From: Sporisorium sorghi
Lineage: Eukaryota > Basidiomycota > Ustilaginomycetes > Ustilaginales > Ustilaginaceae
Assembly: GCA_023212695.1 (NCBI GenBank)
Contig: JALCCG010000171.1
Span: 1 to 47,496, forward strand
Length of the DNA: 47,496 bases
Direction of reading: 5' to 3'
Shown one piece after another: positions 38,101-47,496 of the stretch. A program made the translations under genes and the position numbers. The notes under the pieces were generated by a model. It was not told where the DNA came from. It ran no database searches and saw only the letters and a program-made list of their open reading frames with translations. Position 1 is the first letter of the stretch. Each line of letters begins with the position of its first letter.

Positions 38101-41100
38101 CGCCGATGCGCCTGTCAAGTGGACGTTGAAGCTTCGTTTCTCCGATGAGCAGCTTCGCGCCATCCTGGCCAAGGTCTCGGAAAAGGCGGCCATCCCTCGC
38201 AACTGGATTCAGCGCCTCAAGAAGACGCTGGCGCTCGGTCCCAACCCTCCGCTCAAGACGCTCAGGTCTCTTCTGCACGAAGGCGAGAAGATTGCCTTCT
38301 CGCTCGAGCCGCTCGAGGATCTCAGGACGTTTGTCAACTGCGCCAACTCGTGGGTCGAGCGAGCCAACGTGTTCTTGGTGCGCAAGCTGCACAAGAGGCG
38401 CGGCGAGCCGGCAGCTGTGCCTGCTGCAAGGGGACGTCGATCCAAGGGCGGGGCAGCAGGCGACGACAGCTTTTCCAGGAGGCAGAGTCTGGATGCTTCC
38501 GCCGACGATGTAGATGCCGCCGCCGATCGAAGTCCTGAGGCTTTGTATGCGTTGATTAGCGAGCTCGACAGCCTTCACTTTGACGCGCCCGAGATCGCAT
38601 CGCTTCGCACGCTCGTGCAAGAGCTCGAGGAGTTCATCGGCCGCTGCAACGAGATCTTGCGGCAGAGGGACGCAAAAGAGGTGAGCTTGAAGGACTGCGA
38701 AAGCGTCTTGACGCTCGGCAGCTCTCTCAACGTCGATGCACCCCAGATCAAGGAGCTGTCCGACTATGTCGAGCGCCGCAAGTGGATCCACGAGGTCACA
38801 GAGGCACGCGACTCGTACCTATACTACCACGAGGTGCAGGAACTGCTGGAGCGCGCCGACGCCTGTGGCCTCGAAGATCACGAGCTGCGCAAAGACTTGG
38901 AGCAGAGACGCAACGCTGGCCAGCACTGGACCGAACGGTCGAGACAGGTGCTCGAGGGCTCTGCGCCCATCACGGTCGGTGTGCTGGAAGAGCTCTCAGA
39001 ATCGTCAGCCGACGTGCCCGTTGTGCTCGAGGTAGCGCAAGACGTCAGCGCTGCGCTCGCAAAGGCCAAGGAGTTGCAAAAGACCGCCCAGATGCTGTAC
39101 AGAGGGCTGCAGGCCGGAACGCAAGGTAACACTGCAGTTGACGCCGATGGCGATCTGTCGATGATCTCGATCACGGAGAATGGCGAAGCTGCGGAACGAA
39201 TGGCGCTGCTTCCCGATGCACGACGCCTGCTGCGAGCCGCCAAGTCGAACGGCTTGGAGATCGAGCACGTGCCAGAGATCGAGAAGGCCGTTCAGGTGTA
39301 CGATGCTTGGCGAGCTGCCTTCAATCAGATCATGCAGACCCTGGTGGGAGGCACTCGCCGCCTCACGGACGCAGATCGTGACGTGGAACTCGACAAGCTG
39401 GTGGAGCGAGTCGAGTTTGCCACGGATCCATCCGACGATCAGCCTAGAGCCAGCTCGCGCAACTGCGTTTGCAGGAGCTCGGCGCCCATCGCTGTTCCTT
39501 CTTCGACGAGTGCAGAATGCTGTCACTGCCGCGTGCGATACCACCTCTCTTGCATCAAGGTGCGCTCCTCCGAGGTCTCGCGCGCCGAGGGCAACTGGAC
39601 TTGTCCCTTCTGCCCGTGGTACGGCAACGCCGCCTTCCTCAAGACGCGCAAAGCAATCAGCATCTTGGAGCTGTCCAAGCTGGTGTACGATCAGGACCAT
39701 CGACGAGACCAGTTCAAGTTCTTGCCCTTGGAGTGGGATGCTATCGAGGAAGTGGTCGCCAAGGCCAAGCGCTTCGAAACCGCGGCGAAGCGAATGATCA
39801 AGACGCTTTCGCTGATGCGCAGAGATCAGAAGCAAGCCATCCTCGCGCACTGGCTGCGTCGGTCCATCGCCTGCCCCATCGATGTCCTGGGCCCCGAAAA
39901 AGTCAACATGCTCGATCTCATCAGCGAGAACCTGCTTGCTCTCGGTCCGAATCCGGAGGACAGCCGATCCTATGCGCAGCTGGAGCGCACTCAGGTGTCG
40001 ACGCCAACGCGCTCCGAGGACCGCATCGAGGCTGCTGCACCTTTGGCCAGTACGTCTCGTCCATCCGCTCCAGCCGATCGCGATTCTGGATCTCCAGCGA
40101 TTCGAGACGATCGCAAGCGCAAAGCGAAGAGAGGCAAGCGCGCCAAGCTCGTCTTCCGAGAGGAGATCGGCATTGGTGCCTACCGCGATCGTCAGCCCAT
40201 CTACTGCCTGTGCCACGAGCCCGAGAGTGGACGCATGATTGCGTGCGACAAGTGCATGCTGTGGTTCCATACGCATTGCGTGTGCCTCGACGATCCGCCG
40301 AATCTGGGCAACGAGCCATGGAACTGCCCCATGTGCTGCATCAAGGCCGAGCGCAAGTATCCTCAGGCTGAGGTGAGGGTCAAAGACATTGGCGTCACCG
40401 ATCCGGATCTGTGGCTCGACATCCGTGCTACGCTGCGATCGCTCGAGAAGCCAGTCAGCAAGGTGCAGTCGTGGACCAGTCCCGCGAACAAGCGCATCGT
40501 GCTGCATCTGGAAAAGTTCACGCCGGCGATCCACGCCGAGGAGGTGCACTCGCAGATCAGCAAGCGGGCACGCCTCGAGTCGGATACGCCCAGCAAGGCG
40601 CGACCTTCCCTCGGCCGCTCTGACTCCATGTCTACGCCTGCAAAGGACAGCGGCGCGCTTCCTTATGCGCCGGCCCCTGTACCAAGCGAAGCTGCTCGAG
40701 GCATCGTCCCCGCGTCCTCGACGCCAGCAGGACCGAGTCAATCAGCTGCTGAGATGCCTGGATCGTCCAAATCCATTAGGAACGACGACTCGTTTGCTGC
40801 TCCTGCTCCTCCTCCTGCTGCCCCTTCTGCCGCTCCTTCGCCGCCCCAGTGGGAGGCCAAGTCTGGGCCGTCGCCTGGCAATGCTAGCGTTGACTGGGCT
40901 CAAGCGGCACGTCGGCGACACGCCGAAGGCATGGACAACCTCTTCCGACGCGGCGTCACGGATGCGATGCTCATGCGCTTCTACATTGGCTGGAACGGAC
41001 GGTCGCTCGTGCATCCACTCCGCGATGCGGCAGGCCACATTACCGAGATTCCTCTGGGCGAGGCGATCCGTTTGCAAGCAAATGATCCCGAGGGCGTGAG

Positions 41101-42115
41101 GGTGGTACGTGCAGCCATCGACCGTCACAGTGCCAGGATGGAGCGCCCGGCGCCAGCGCCTGCTCCTGCGCTGTCCAACTCGCACCATGCGTATGGCGGC
41201 GAGATGGACGAGCACGTGTATTCACGCTCCGCTTATGCTCGCGAAGACGGACACTATGCATCTCAGCGACGCGATGCTCCGATCGTGCCGTCCAATGGCA
41301 GGTTCGATATGAGGTCGCCGGCGATGATTCCGTCGCAGCGACTTGGCGCCGACCGCGACTACGAGCGCGAGCGCGAACGGGATCTTCACGATGTTCGCGA
41401 TGGCCGAGATGGGCGGGATGCACGCTTTGGCGATTCGCTACGCTCGCCGGCTGCGGGGGTCGGCGTGCTTGGCACCTCGCCGGCTCTGCGGTCCAACGTG
41501 GTACGCGACAGTATGCCGACCTACGCGCGAAGCCCTGTCAACGCATCGACGGCAGTGAGCCCATACGCGGGCGCTGCTGTACCATCGCACAGCCTTCATG
41601 CAGCGTCTGAGCGACTGCCGCCGTACCTTGCCGGTCGCAGCTCGGCCGAGGGCGTGCGGGGTCCGCCTTCGCCCATGCCGACGTATTCTCCGGCAAAGGT
41701 CGCGGCTGAGAATCTGGCCAGTGCTTCGAATCAAGGGTTTGCGAGCTTGCCGCTCGACCCTGCGATGATGGCAGACGACGCGGCGGGGCAGATCGATCCC
41801 AGTTTGACTAGGAGTCCTGTGAACGCTGCGGTGTCTGCCGCGCCGCCTGCAGCGCATGTCGCGCGCGAGGCAAAGAGCCCCCATCCTGGGAGTGGGAAGG
41901 ATGCCGCTGAGAGCGCTGCTGGTCCTTTGTACCCCAGCGGCGGCGAGATCAAAAAGGAGCACAGGGAGGACGACGAGGAGGAGAAGACGCAGGACTTCGA
42001 GACGGTGCGCGAACAGGCGCGGCAGATGGCACGCCGCATGCGACCGGATGCTTCCGAGGCCGAGATCGAGCGGTTGGTTCAGAACTTTATTGGTGGTGCG
42101 GGCGAGTCTGGCTAG
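35191..42115 (+). CDS. lid2: KDM5/Lid2-type JmjC histone demethylase, reading frame broken by a 10-bp duplication
   Basis: The family removes H3K4 methyl groups with Fe(II) and 2-oxoglutarate. The start ATG at 35191 has an ideal GCCACC context. Domains: JmjN (about 205-245), ARID (about 267-377), PHD1 (about 536-585), JmjC (about 700-850) with all three iron ligands (His745, Glu747 in WHNED, and His833 in YHSGFN). In the next frame come the C5HC2 zinc finger (about 936-970), a long PLU-1-like helical region, PHD2 (about 1420-1475) and PHD3 (about 1667-1714), then a disordered tail. The frame switches at 37779-37798, where ATATCAGCGC is present twice. As written, translation goes out of frame after residue 866 and stops at 38148 (985 residues). 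The second frame stays open to 42115, so the intact gene would encode about 2304 residues. This is a recent mutation or an assembly error, since the downstream frame has not decayed. Confidence 0.93.
37779..37798. repeat. 10-bp tandem duplication causing a frameshift in the KDM5 gene
   Basis: ATATCAGCGC occurs at 37779-37788 and again at 37789-37798. With a single copy the protein would continue S-R-R-Y-Q-R-F-R-K-P-A-V-F, which is what the two reading frames predict on either side. No GT-AG intron could remove ten bases. Confidence 0.97.
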
Positions 42116-42239
42116 GCACATCTCAGACGGAGAACGAAGACTGGTTTTGTACAATCTCAGATCACAAGTTGGTGTCATTCCAGGCGAGAGCTTGAATCGA
42201 AGCGAGAGACACAAAAGAAGAGATGATGGATTCCAAGGG

Positions 42240-42255
42240 TTTTTTTTTTTTTTTT
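42240..42255. repeat. T16 tract between the KDM5 and FAT1 3' ends
   Basis: A run of 16 T residues in the 201-bp gap between the convergent stop codons of the demethylase and FAT1 genes. It may contribute to 3'-end formation. Confidence 0.8.
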
Positions 42256-42316
42256 CCACGAGAACAAGAGAACAAGAGAGAAACAGAAACACAGAAGTTG
42301 GCTCAGAGCTAAGGGC

Positions 42317-44242
42317 TCAAAGCCTCACGCGACCCGCCTCGATCAACTTGTAGTGTTCGGGCAAGAAAGGCTCGTACGCCTCGGCTGTGGGCGGGAGCCA
42401 GTACAGCTTGTCACCGGCACACTTGTCGTGCTCGATGCCCTGGTTGCGCAGCTGCACCTTCTGCTGCTTGACGGTGCCTGTCTGCTCCATGGCGGGCACG
42501 ACACGGATGAACAGCGGGACAGCGTACTTGGGCAGGCTCTTGCGCGCCACGCTCGCGAGCTGCTTCCAGTCCACACGCGCAGCTTCGTCGGCGGGGATCG
42601 CCGCGCAGCCCGCGCGTCCGTCGTGATGCGGCACCAGCACGCCGTACACATTCGCCTCGCCGACCACCTGACCGAGGGCATTGCTCACCTCCTGCGTCGA
42701 AACGTTCTCGCTGCGCCAGCGGAACGTGTCGCCCATACGATCGCCAAAGTAGAAAAAGCCGTCGGCGTCCTTGGACATCAGGTCGCCGCTGCGGAACCAC
42801 GCGTCGCCTTTAGCCAGGGCATCCTTCAAGATCTTCTTGCTCGTGGCTTCCGGGTTATCGGCGTAGCCCTGGAACTTGGAGATGCTCGAGTTGCCGATAC
42901 GCATGACGAACTCGCCCGCCTCGTTGGGCCCGCACTCGACACACAGACCCGTCTTGGGATCGCGGTAGATGTCCTCGGTAATCGCATCGACGCGGATGAT
43001 CTTGAAATCCGGACGCAGCTTGGACGCCAGGGTGCCCATGCGCCCGACCGCGCCGGCACCGAACGGACCCGTGTTGTAGTTGATCAGCGCCCCGTTACCC
43101 TCGCTGGACGCGAAGAATTCAGAGATGACGCGCACGCCGTAGCGCTCGCGGAACTTCTCCCATACGTCTGGACGCATGCCGTTGCCGTACGCCATGCGAA
43201 CATTGTGCTGCTTGTCGAGCGGCGACGGCGGCACGGCGAGGAGGTAGCGCGCAATCTCGCCGATGTACTGCACGACGGTGGCGTCGTACTTGCGCACCTC
43301 TTCCCAGTACTTGCGCGCGGAGAACTTGCGGCCGATGATCACGGTGCTGCCCGAGCATGTGCATGCGCCGATGCACAGGAAGAGCGCCGACGAGTGGTAC
43401 AGCGGCATGGGCGTGTAGATGCGATCGCTGGCGGTGAAGCGGTTGAACACGGGCCACACGCTGACGGCGGTACCCATGCGACCGTGCGAGCAGAGCGCGG
43501 CTTTGGGCAGACCCGTGGTGCCGCTCGTATAGATCAACGCAGCGGTGCTCGACTCGGTGACATCTTTGCGGTGCTTGTCCGCAATGCGCTTGGGCGAGTA
43601 CTTGCGCAGATCGTCCGGCCCGAAATCCACTTTTTTAGCCAACGGCTTGGCAACGGCGATGGGCGGCTTCTCCGTATCACCATCGACGGGCGTGATGCCG
43701 TCGTTGTAGCACAAAAAGTCCTCGATGGGCGACTTGGCCAACAGCTCGTCCTGCACGTCCGAAACCACTCCTTCGAGGTAGGGTTCGTAGACGAACAGCT
43801 TGGCGCGTGCCACCGAGACACAGTGCACCAAACCGTTATCCGTCAGCGAATTGTTGATAAAGGCAGGAACCACATTGATGGCCATGCACGCAAAGTACCA
43901 CTCGAGGATGGCGACCGAGTTGCCCATGAAGATGGCGACGCGGTCGCCGGGCTTGAGGCGGCGCGAGAGGAGGTAGTTGGCCAAGCGGTGCACGACCTCT
44001 GCGACCTGGGCCCAGGTGAACGACTTGCCGAGGTAGACGTACGCCACCGCATTGGGACGCTTGGTGGCCTGGTTGTCAAAGTACTCGTAGAGCGAGAGCT
44101 TGTTCCTCCAGGATCGGATCTTGTGTCGGATCTCGCCGCCGAATGCGCCGCGGCCGAGCAGCGCGTCGCTGGCAAGACCGTGCTTGGCATCGAGGTACGC
44201 GATCGCCACCAGGCTCGCGGCGGCTTTGGCGATGGCTGCCAT
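42317..44242 (-). CDS. FAT1: FAT1/FATP-type very-long-chain fatty acyl-CoA synthetase
   Basis: An ANL-superfamily enzyme of 641 residues that adenylates long and very-long-chain fatty acids and forms CoA thioesters. Fat1/FATP proteins also support fatty-acid uptake at membranes. The AMP-binding motif YTSGTTGLPKAA lies at about 238-249. FFASSEGNGALINYN follows, and the FATP/VLACS signature is visible as WFRSGDLMSKDADGFFYFGD then DTFRWRSENVSTQEV (about 500-520). A hydrophobic N terminus (first 17 residues) could anchor the protein in a membrane. Length agrees with yeast Fat1 (669) and animal FATPs (about 620-690). The C-terminal tripeptide V-R-L is only a weak match to a peroxisomal PTS1. There is no intron; the ATG at 44240-44242 is the first in frame. 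It converges with the KDM5 gene and diverges from the WBP2-like gene. Confidence 0.95.
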   Translation of the reverse strand: MAAIAKAAASLVAIAYLDAKHGLASDALLGRGAFGGEIRHKIRSWRNKLSLYEYFDNQATKRPNAVAYVYLGKSFTWAQVAEVVHRLANYLLSRRLKPGDRVAIFMGNSVAILEWYFACMAINVVPAFINNSLTDNGLVHCVSVARAKLFVYEPYLEGVVSDVQDELLAKSPIEDFLCYNDGITPVDGDTEKPPIAVAKPLAKKVDFGPDDLRKYSPKRIADKHRKDVTESSTAALIYTSGTTGLPKAALCSHGRMGTAVSVWPVFNRFTASDRIYTPMPLYHSSALFLCIGACTCSGSTVIIGRKFSARKYWEEVRKYDATVVQYIGEIARYLLAVPPSPLDKQHNVRMAYGNGMRPDVWEKFRERYGVRVISEFFASSEGNGALINYNTGPFGAGAVGRMGTLASKLRPDFKIIRVDAITEDIYRDPKTGLCVECGPNEAGEFVMRIGNSSISKFQGYADNPEATSKKILKDALAKGDAWFRSGDLMSKDADGFFYFGDRMGDTFRWRSENVSTQEVSNALGQVVGEANVYGVLVPHHDGRAGCAAIPADEAARVDWKQLASVARKSLPKYAVPLFIRVVPAMEQTGTVKQQKVQLRNQGIEHDKCAGDKLYWLPPTAEAYEPFLPEHYKLIEAGRVRL

Positions 44243-45288
44243 TGTAAGCGTGTGTGAAGTTTACGCTTGAGTCAATGCGAGGTGGGGTAAGGTGAGAGCA
44301 GCTAGCTGTATGCTCTGCGTTTGAAGGTGTTGACAGATCTCGGCTTTGGGTGAAAGTATCACCGGTCGCCGGACGATGAAGGGGGTTGGATGAAAGGGGG
44401 ATGAAGAGGATGAAGAGGCAAATGTGGTCTTGACGGCTGAATGGTCTGGAAGTGTAGTTCTGCCAGACCGCCGACGTGCAGCTCACGACTGAGAGAGAGC
44501 ATGAACGTTCAAGAAAGAAAAAGGCGTCTGAAAGCGCTTGAAAGAGGGCTGCATGCATGGAAAGCGCGCCGCCGCTCTACAGTACAGTAGCAGCTCGCTA
44601 TGCTCTCTCTCTCTCCACACCTTTTGAAAGCGAATCCTCAACGGTCACCGTGCAGTCAATTCTCACAAAAGAGACTCTTCTCTGAGAGTTGAAAAGGTGG
44701 GGTTGAATACACTGATTTGAAAAATGAAAAGAAGCAATCAACAAAGGCAAATTCAAAAATTCCGAATAATCGCGCGCCTTTTTCACGGATCGACGTCTTC
44801 TTTTTTTTGGTGTGGGGGTGAGATGCAGCTGCTGTGCTGCTGCTCAGGAGCAAACAGTCTCCACCGGCCAAAACTCACTTTGCCTCGCTTCATCTCCGAC
44901 TCTGAGTCGCTATCGCAACAGCCACAACGCTCAACAAGCCGAAATCGTGAACAGCTCGGCAGTTCCCAGCATCGTCGGTTCTTCCGTCACGGCAGGGCAA
45001 GACACAGAACAGCACAGCACAGCACAGCGCAGCACAGCGCAGAACAGCGCAGAACAGAACACGGTCCTCTCGATAGCGGTTCCCAGCTAACTTATCGCAC
45101 GGTTCCTTTTGCGAGCTCACTAAGGAATCAGCCGCCAACGAGTTTGCGCTCAACAGCTGCAACTTCTGACAGGTGCCCAAGAGGAGCGCTCCTCGTCCTG
45201 TCCGTTCGTTAGCACTGGCTCGTGCGTCGTCTTTTACAGCATCGCCTTGTCTTTATCTAAGGGTGTTGGCGGAACAAACTGCGAAACG
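44243..45288. other. Divergent promoter region between FAT1 and the WBP2-like gene
   Basis: This 1046-bp region has no supported ORF. It holds CT/GA stretches, short T and A runs and an imperfect CACAG/GCACAGAA repeat at 45003-45060. It must contain promoters for both flanking genes. No specific operator was recognised. Confidence 0.55.
45003..45060. repeat. Imperfect (CACAG)n/(GCACA)n pentanucleotide repeat
   Basis: About eleven units of CACAG, CGCAG and AACAG are found about 230 bp upstream of the WBP2-like start codon. Confidence 0.85.
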
Positions 45289-46081
45289 ATGGCGCTCAAC
45301 TGGGTGATGCTCGACGCGTCGGGTCGCAAGCCTCTGCCGCTGCCGCAAGAAGAGGTGCTGTGCCATGTGGGCAAGGTATCGCTACAGTGAGTGTGCAGTG
45401 CACGTCGGGGCGGGGGAGACGCAAGTATGCTGATGCGATACAAAGCTGTTGTTTGTGTGTCGTGTGGATGATTGCAGGCTGGAGTATGCGCCGCAGCGCA
45501 TCAGCTACAAGGCGCAAGGCGATGCGCTGATCTCTTCGCATCGTGTGAGTCGCTCTCTCCATCAGCATAGATTCGAATGAGCAAGACGGTTGACATGATC
45601 TTGATCTCTCCCACACCCTGCAGTTCGTGTTCATCCGCCACCCCCAAACCGGTGCAGCAGCCACAACCGACCCACCAGCGCTCGACACGCTCTCCGTCCC
45701 ACTCGACCACTTGCAATCCACCAAATACACCATCCCCATCTTCACCGCCCCTTACCTCCAAGCCGACGTCTACTCGGTCGCGCAAGGCGGTCTGCCCGAA
45801 CGACAGCCCGGCGAGGAAGCGCACCCCGTGGGCAAGCTCAAGCTGTGGTTCATGGAGTCTGGTGGGCTGGCGTTCCGCGATGCTGTGGATAAGGCGAGGA
45901 CGATGCGGCAAGCGAGGCGGCAGGAGGAGCTGGACGAGAATGCTTTGCGTAAGTGGGCGCGGTCGAGTATGCCGATAGAGAGAGAGAGGGCTTTCAGCTG
46001 ACCATATATCTCTACTCTTTGAACTTGGTTCTCTCGATGCATCTGCTACGCACAGCGGCATACGAGCCACCGGCACCTTGA
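45289..46081 (+). CDS. WBP2/UPF0664-like GRAM-type protein (four exons)
   Basis: The exons are 45289-45386, 45478-45544, 45624-45948 and 46056-46081. Introns are 91, 79 and 107 bp with donors GTGAGT, GTGAGT and GTAAGT and CAG acceptors. Phases match and give 171 residues. The protein begins M-A-L-N-W and has a GRAM-like beta-rich core: ISYKAQGDALISSHRFVFIR, then LDTLSVPLDHLQSTKYTIPIF and VGKLKLWFMESGGLAFRDAV. This resembles human WBP2 and the fungal UPF0664 (stress-induced) family. The 26-base last exon adds the tail P-A-Y-E-P-P-A-P, producing an L-P-A-Y motif. This LPxY variant of the PY motif can bind WW domains, for example of Rsp5-type ubiquitin ligases; without this splice the tail would be unrelated. 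The molecular role in fungi is poorly known. Confidence 0.85.
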
Positions 46082-47401
46082 TGACCGTCGCAATCTGAAC
46101 ATCGTTGAAGCTTTCGCTGCACAGTGTGTGTGTGTGTCACGCCGGTGAGACCGCTCATGTCAGGATACACGCTGAGAAGCAAGAGCCTCATCGAAAGCAC
46201 TCTCTATTACTGACGATGAGGAGGATCAGCTTGAGAAACCCACACCCGATGGATCGGGCTTGTCGGCTATCCAGATCGAGATTTCGGTCATCTTTTCGGA
46301 CTTATGACATTTACCGAATTTTATTTTTTATTTTATTTTTTTTCGAAAAAAAAATAGCAAGCCCGGACACCGATCAAAAGACCGAGACGACGTTGGACAG
46401 CCACCATCAGGATCATCGTGGAGGAAGGGGGGGGAGCACTCCCCACAAGCTGCGCACTTCGGTACCACGTCAGAACAGCGTGTGGCTGCCGCTTTTGGCG
46501 CAGGCGATCTCACCTCGAGTCAGGAGCTCCGAGTCACTGTCCTATCGAAAAGCTTCGAACGCGAGTCATGCTCAACTACTCTGCGCAGACCTCAACGTGG
46601 AGTACCGACCGTCACAACGTCACCACATCGAGGCGCTCGCGCAATGACCCCCTCGTCATAACATTTGCCGCCGTGGGGAGAGGGCTCGTGACAAGGTTGG
46701 CTTTCCGTTGGATCCACCGAAAGCTTGTTTGTCTTGCACAACCCCCTTTTTTTGCGCACACATCTGGTCGATCTCGTGCTCACGGTGTGTGTGTGGGGGG
46801 GGGGCAATACGAGCAACAACTTTAATGCCGGTTGCTCCTCCGGAGGCGCTTGTCTTTTTGTACGGCGATAAGTGCGAAATCAAGTGAGGGCCTATTGTGT
46901 GCCGAACTGTGACAGCGCTTGTTCCCGCGTCCTGTGTGGGGCAATGCGCAAAGGAGATTAAGTTTTTGGTCGGGGTGGATCGCAACCACGAGGAAAGCAA
47001 GCATGCCGCTTGTTGGTGTTGCTCGACATCGAACATGGTTGTGCGCAGAGCAATGCTCGGTCAATTAGTCGGGCTTTGGCTTTCCGCGCCAATCGCTCGC
47101 CGCTCGCTGTCGAACTTGAAGTAGAAATTTGATCTTTCCGCCAGATTTTCTTCTCTCTCTGTTCAGTATTCGACACGAGCGCAGAGTGCGCAGAACGACA
47201 GTCAGCCGCTACTTTGGAGAATGCTATGCCCCTTGCTCGCTCGCTGAACCTCTCTGATCATATAGACAATGTCATTCAGTCTTACCTCTGGTCATCCACC
47301 ACCATCCGTCCCCAGTCTGAGCTCCCTTTTCGGCTCGCTTTGATATAGATAGACCGCTTGACGAGTTGGGAACCAGGCGACGCCACCAACACCACAAAGG
47401 A
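46082..47401. other. Terminal intergenic region with no supported gene
   Basis: Several ORFs of 60-180 codons exist on both strands, but none shows a recognisable domain or the local codon bias. Features are a TG run at 46124-46135, an A/T-rich stretch near 46318-46355 and G8-G10 runs near 46795-46803. The sequence up to 47401 otherwise looks like ordinary promoter/3'-flank DNA. Confidence 0.5.
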
Positions 47402-47465
<64 letters not shown>

Positions 47466-47492
47466 ACACCCCCCCCCCCCCCCCCCCCCCCC
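47402..47492. repeat. Poly(C) tract at the right window edge
   Basis: Three C homopolymers, 47402-47430 (29), 47435-47465 (31) and 47469-47492 (24), are separated only by TCCA and ACA. Such long G/C homopolymers are rare in fungal DNA and hard to sequence; the exact lengths should not be trusted. The frames across it give spurious poly-Gly or poly-Pro ORFs. Confidence 0.95.
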
Positions 47493-47496
47493 TACG

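Noticed and set aside
47402..47492. Telomere at the right edge
   Set aside because: Fungal telomeres of this group are expected to be TTAGGG-type; plain C runs with TCCA and ACA breaks do not match.

Overview
The window looks like a gene-dense nuclear segment from a smut-type basidiomycete (Ustilaginales-like: Ustilago/Sporisorium and relatives). The grounds are long, mostly intron-poor ORFs with strong C/G-ending codon preference, short GT-AG introns with GTAAGT/GTGAGT donors and CTGAC-like branch sites, pyrimidine-rich leaders, and a fungal gene set. This assignment is by eye; no database was searched. Both edges fall inside simple repeats, (CAG)25 on the left and poly(C) runs on the right, so this may be a whole contig that broke at repeats.

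Layout, left to right: a doubtful 3' end of an upstream gene (1-430); an MTD1-like methylenetetrahydrofolate dehydrogenase with a long N-terminal extension (686-2614, +); an ISWI chromatin-remodelling ATPase (3548-6880, +); a TEL2/TELO2 homologue (7114-10449, -); a PHD-finger protein (11003-14407, -); a 4.1 kb region with no convincing gene; a HET-C family protein fused to an N-terminal region carrying two MIM1-like motifs (18530-21592, +); an unrecognised small gene (about 21764-22559, -); RPA2, the middle subunit of replication protein A, in four exons (22622-23988, -); divergent from it an EFM3/FAM86-type eEF2 lysine methyltransferase (24356-25717, +, one intron); a 4.7 kb gene-poor region; the plasma-membrane H+-ATPase PMA1 (30435-33371, +); a KDM5/Lid2-type JmjC histone demethylase whose frame is broken by a 10-bp tandem duplication (35191-42115, +); a FAT1-type very-long-chain acyl-CoA synthetase (42317-44242, -); and a WBP2/UPF0664-like GRAM-type protein in four exons (45289-46081, +). 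The remainder to 47496 shows no gene.

The genes do not form an operon or an obvious pathway cluster. Three chromatin genes (ISWI, PHD, KDM5) and two genome-maintenance genes (TEL2, RPA2) lie within 47 kb, but this looks like ordinary synteny. RPA2 and EFM3 share a 367-bp bidirectional promoter that contains MCB-type (ACGCGT) sites, consistent with G1/S control of RPA2.

The items most worth a second look are the KDM5 frame break, the MIM1 + HET-C fusion, the 85-bp tandem duplication upstream of ISWI, and the possible dual start of the MTD1-like gene. I found no defence system, mobile element, CRISPR array, tRNA or rRNA.
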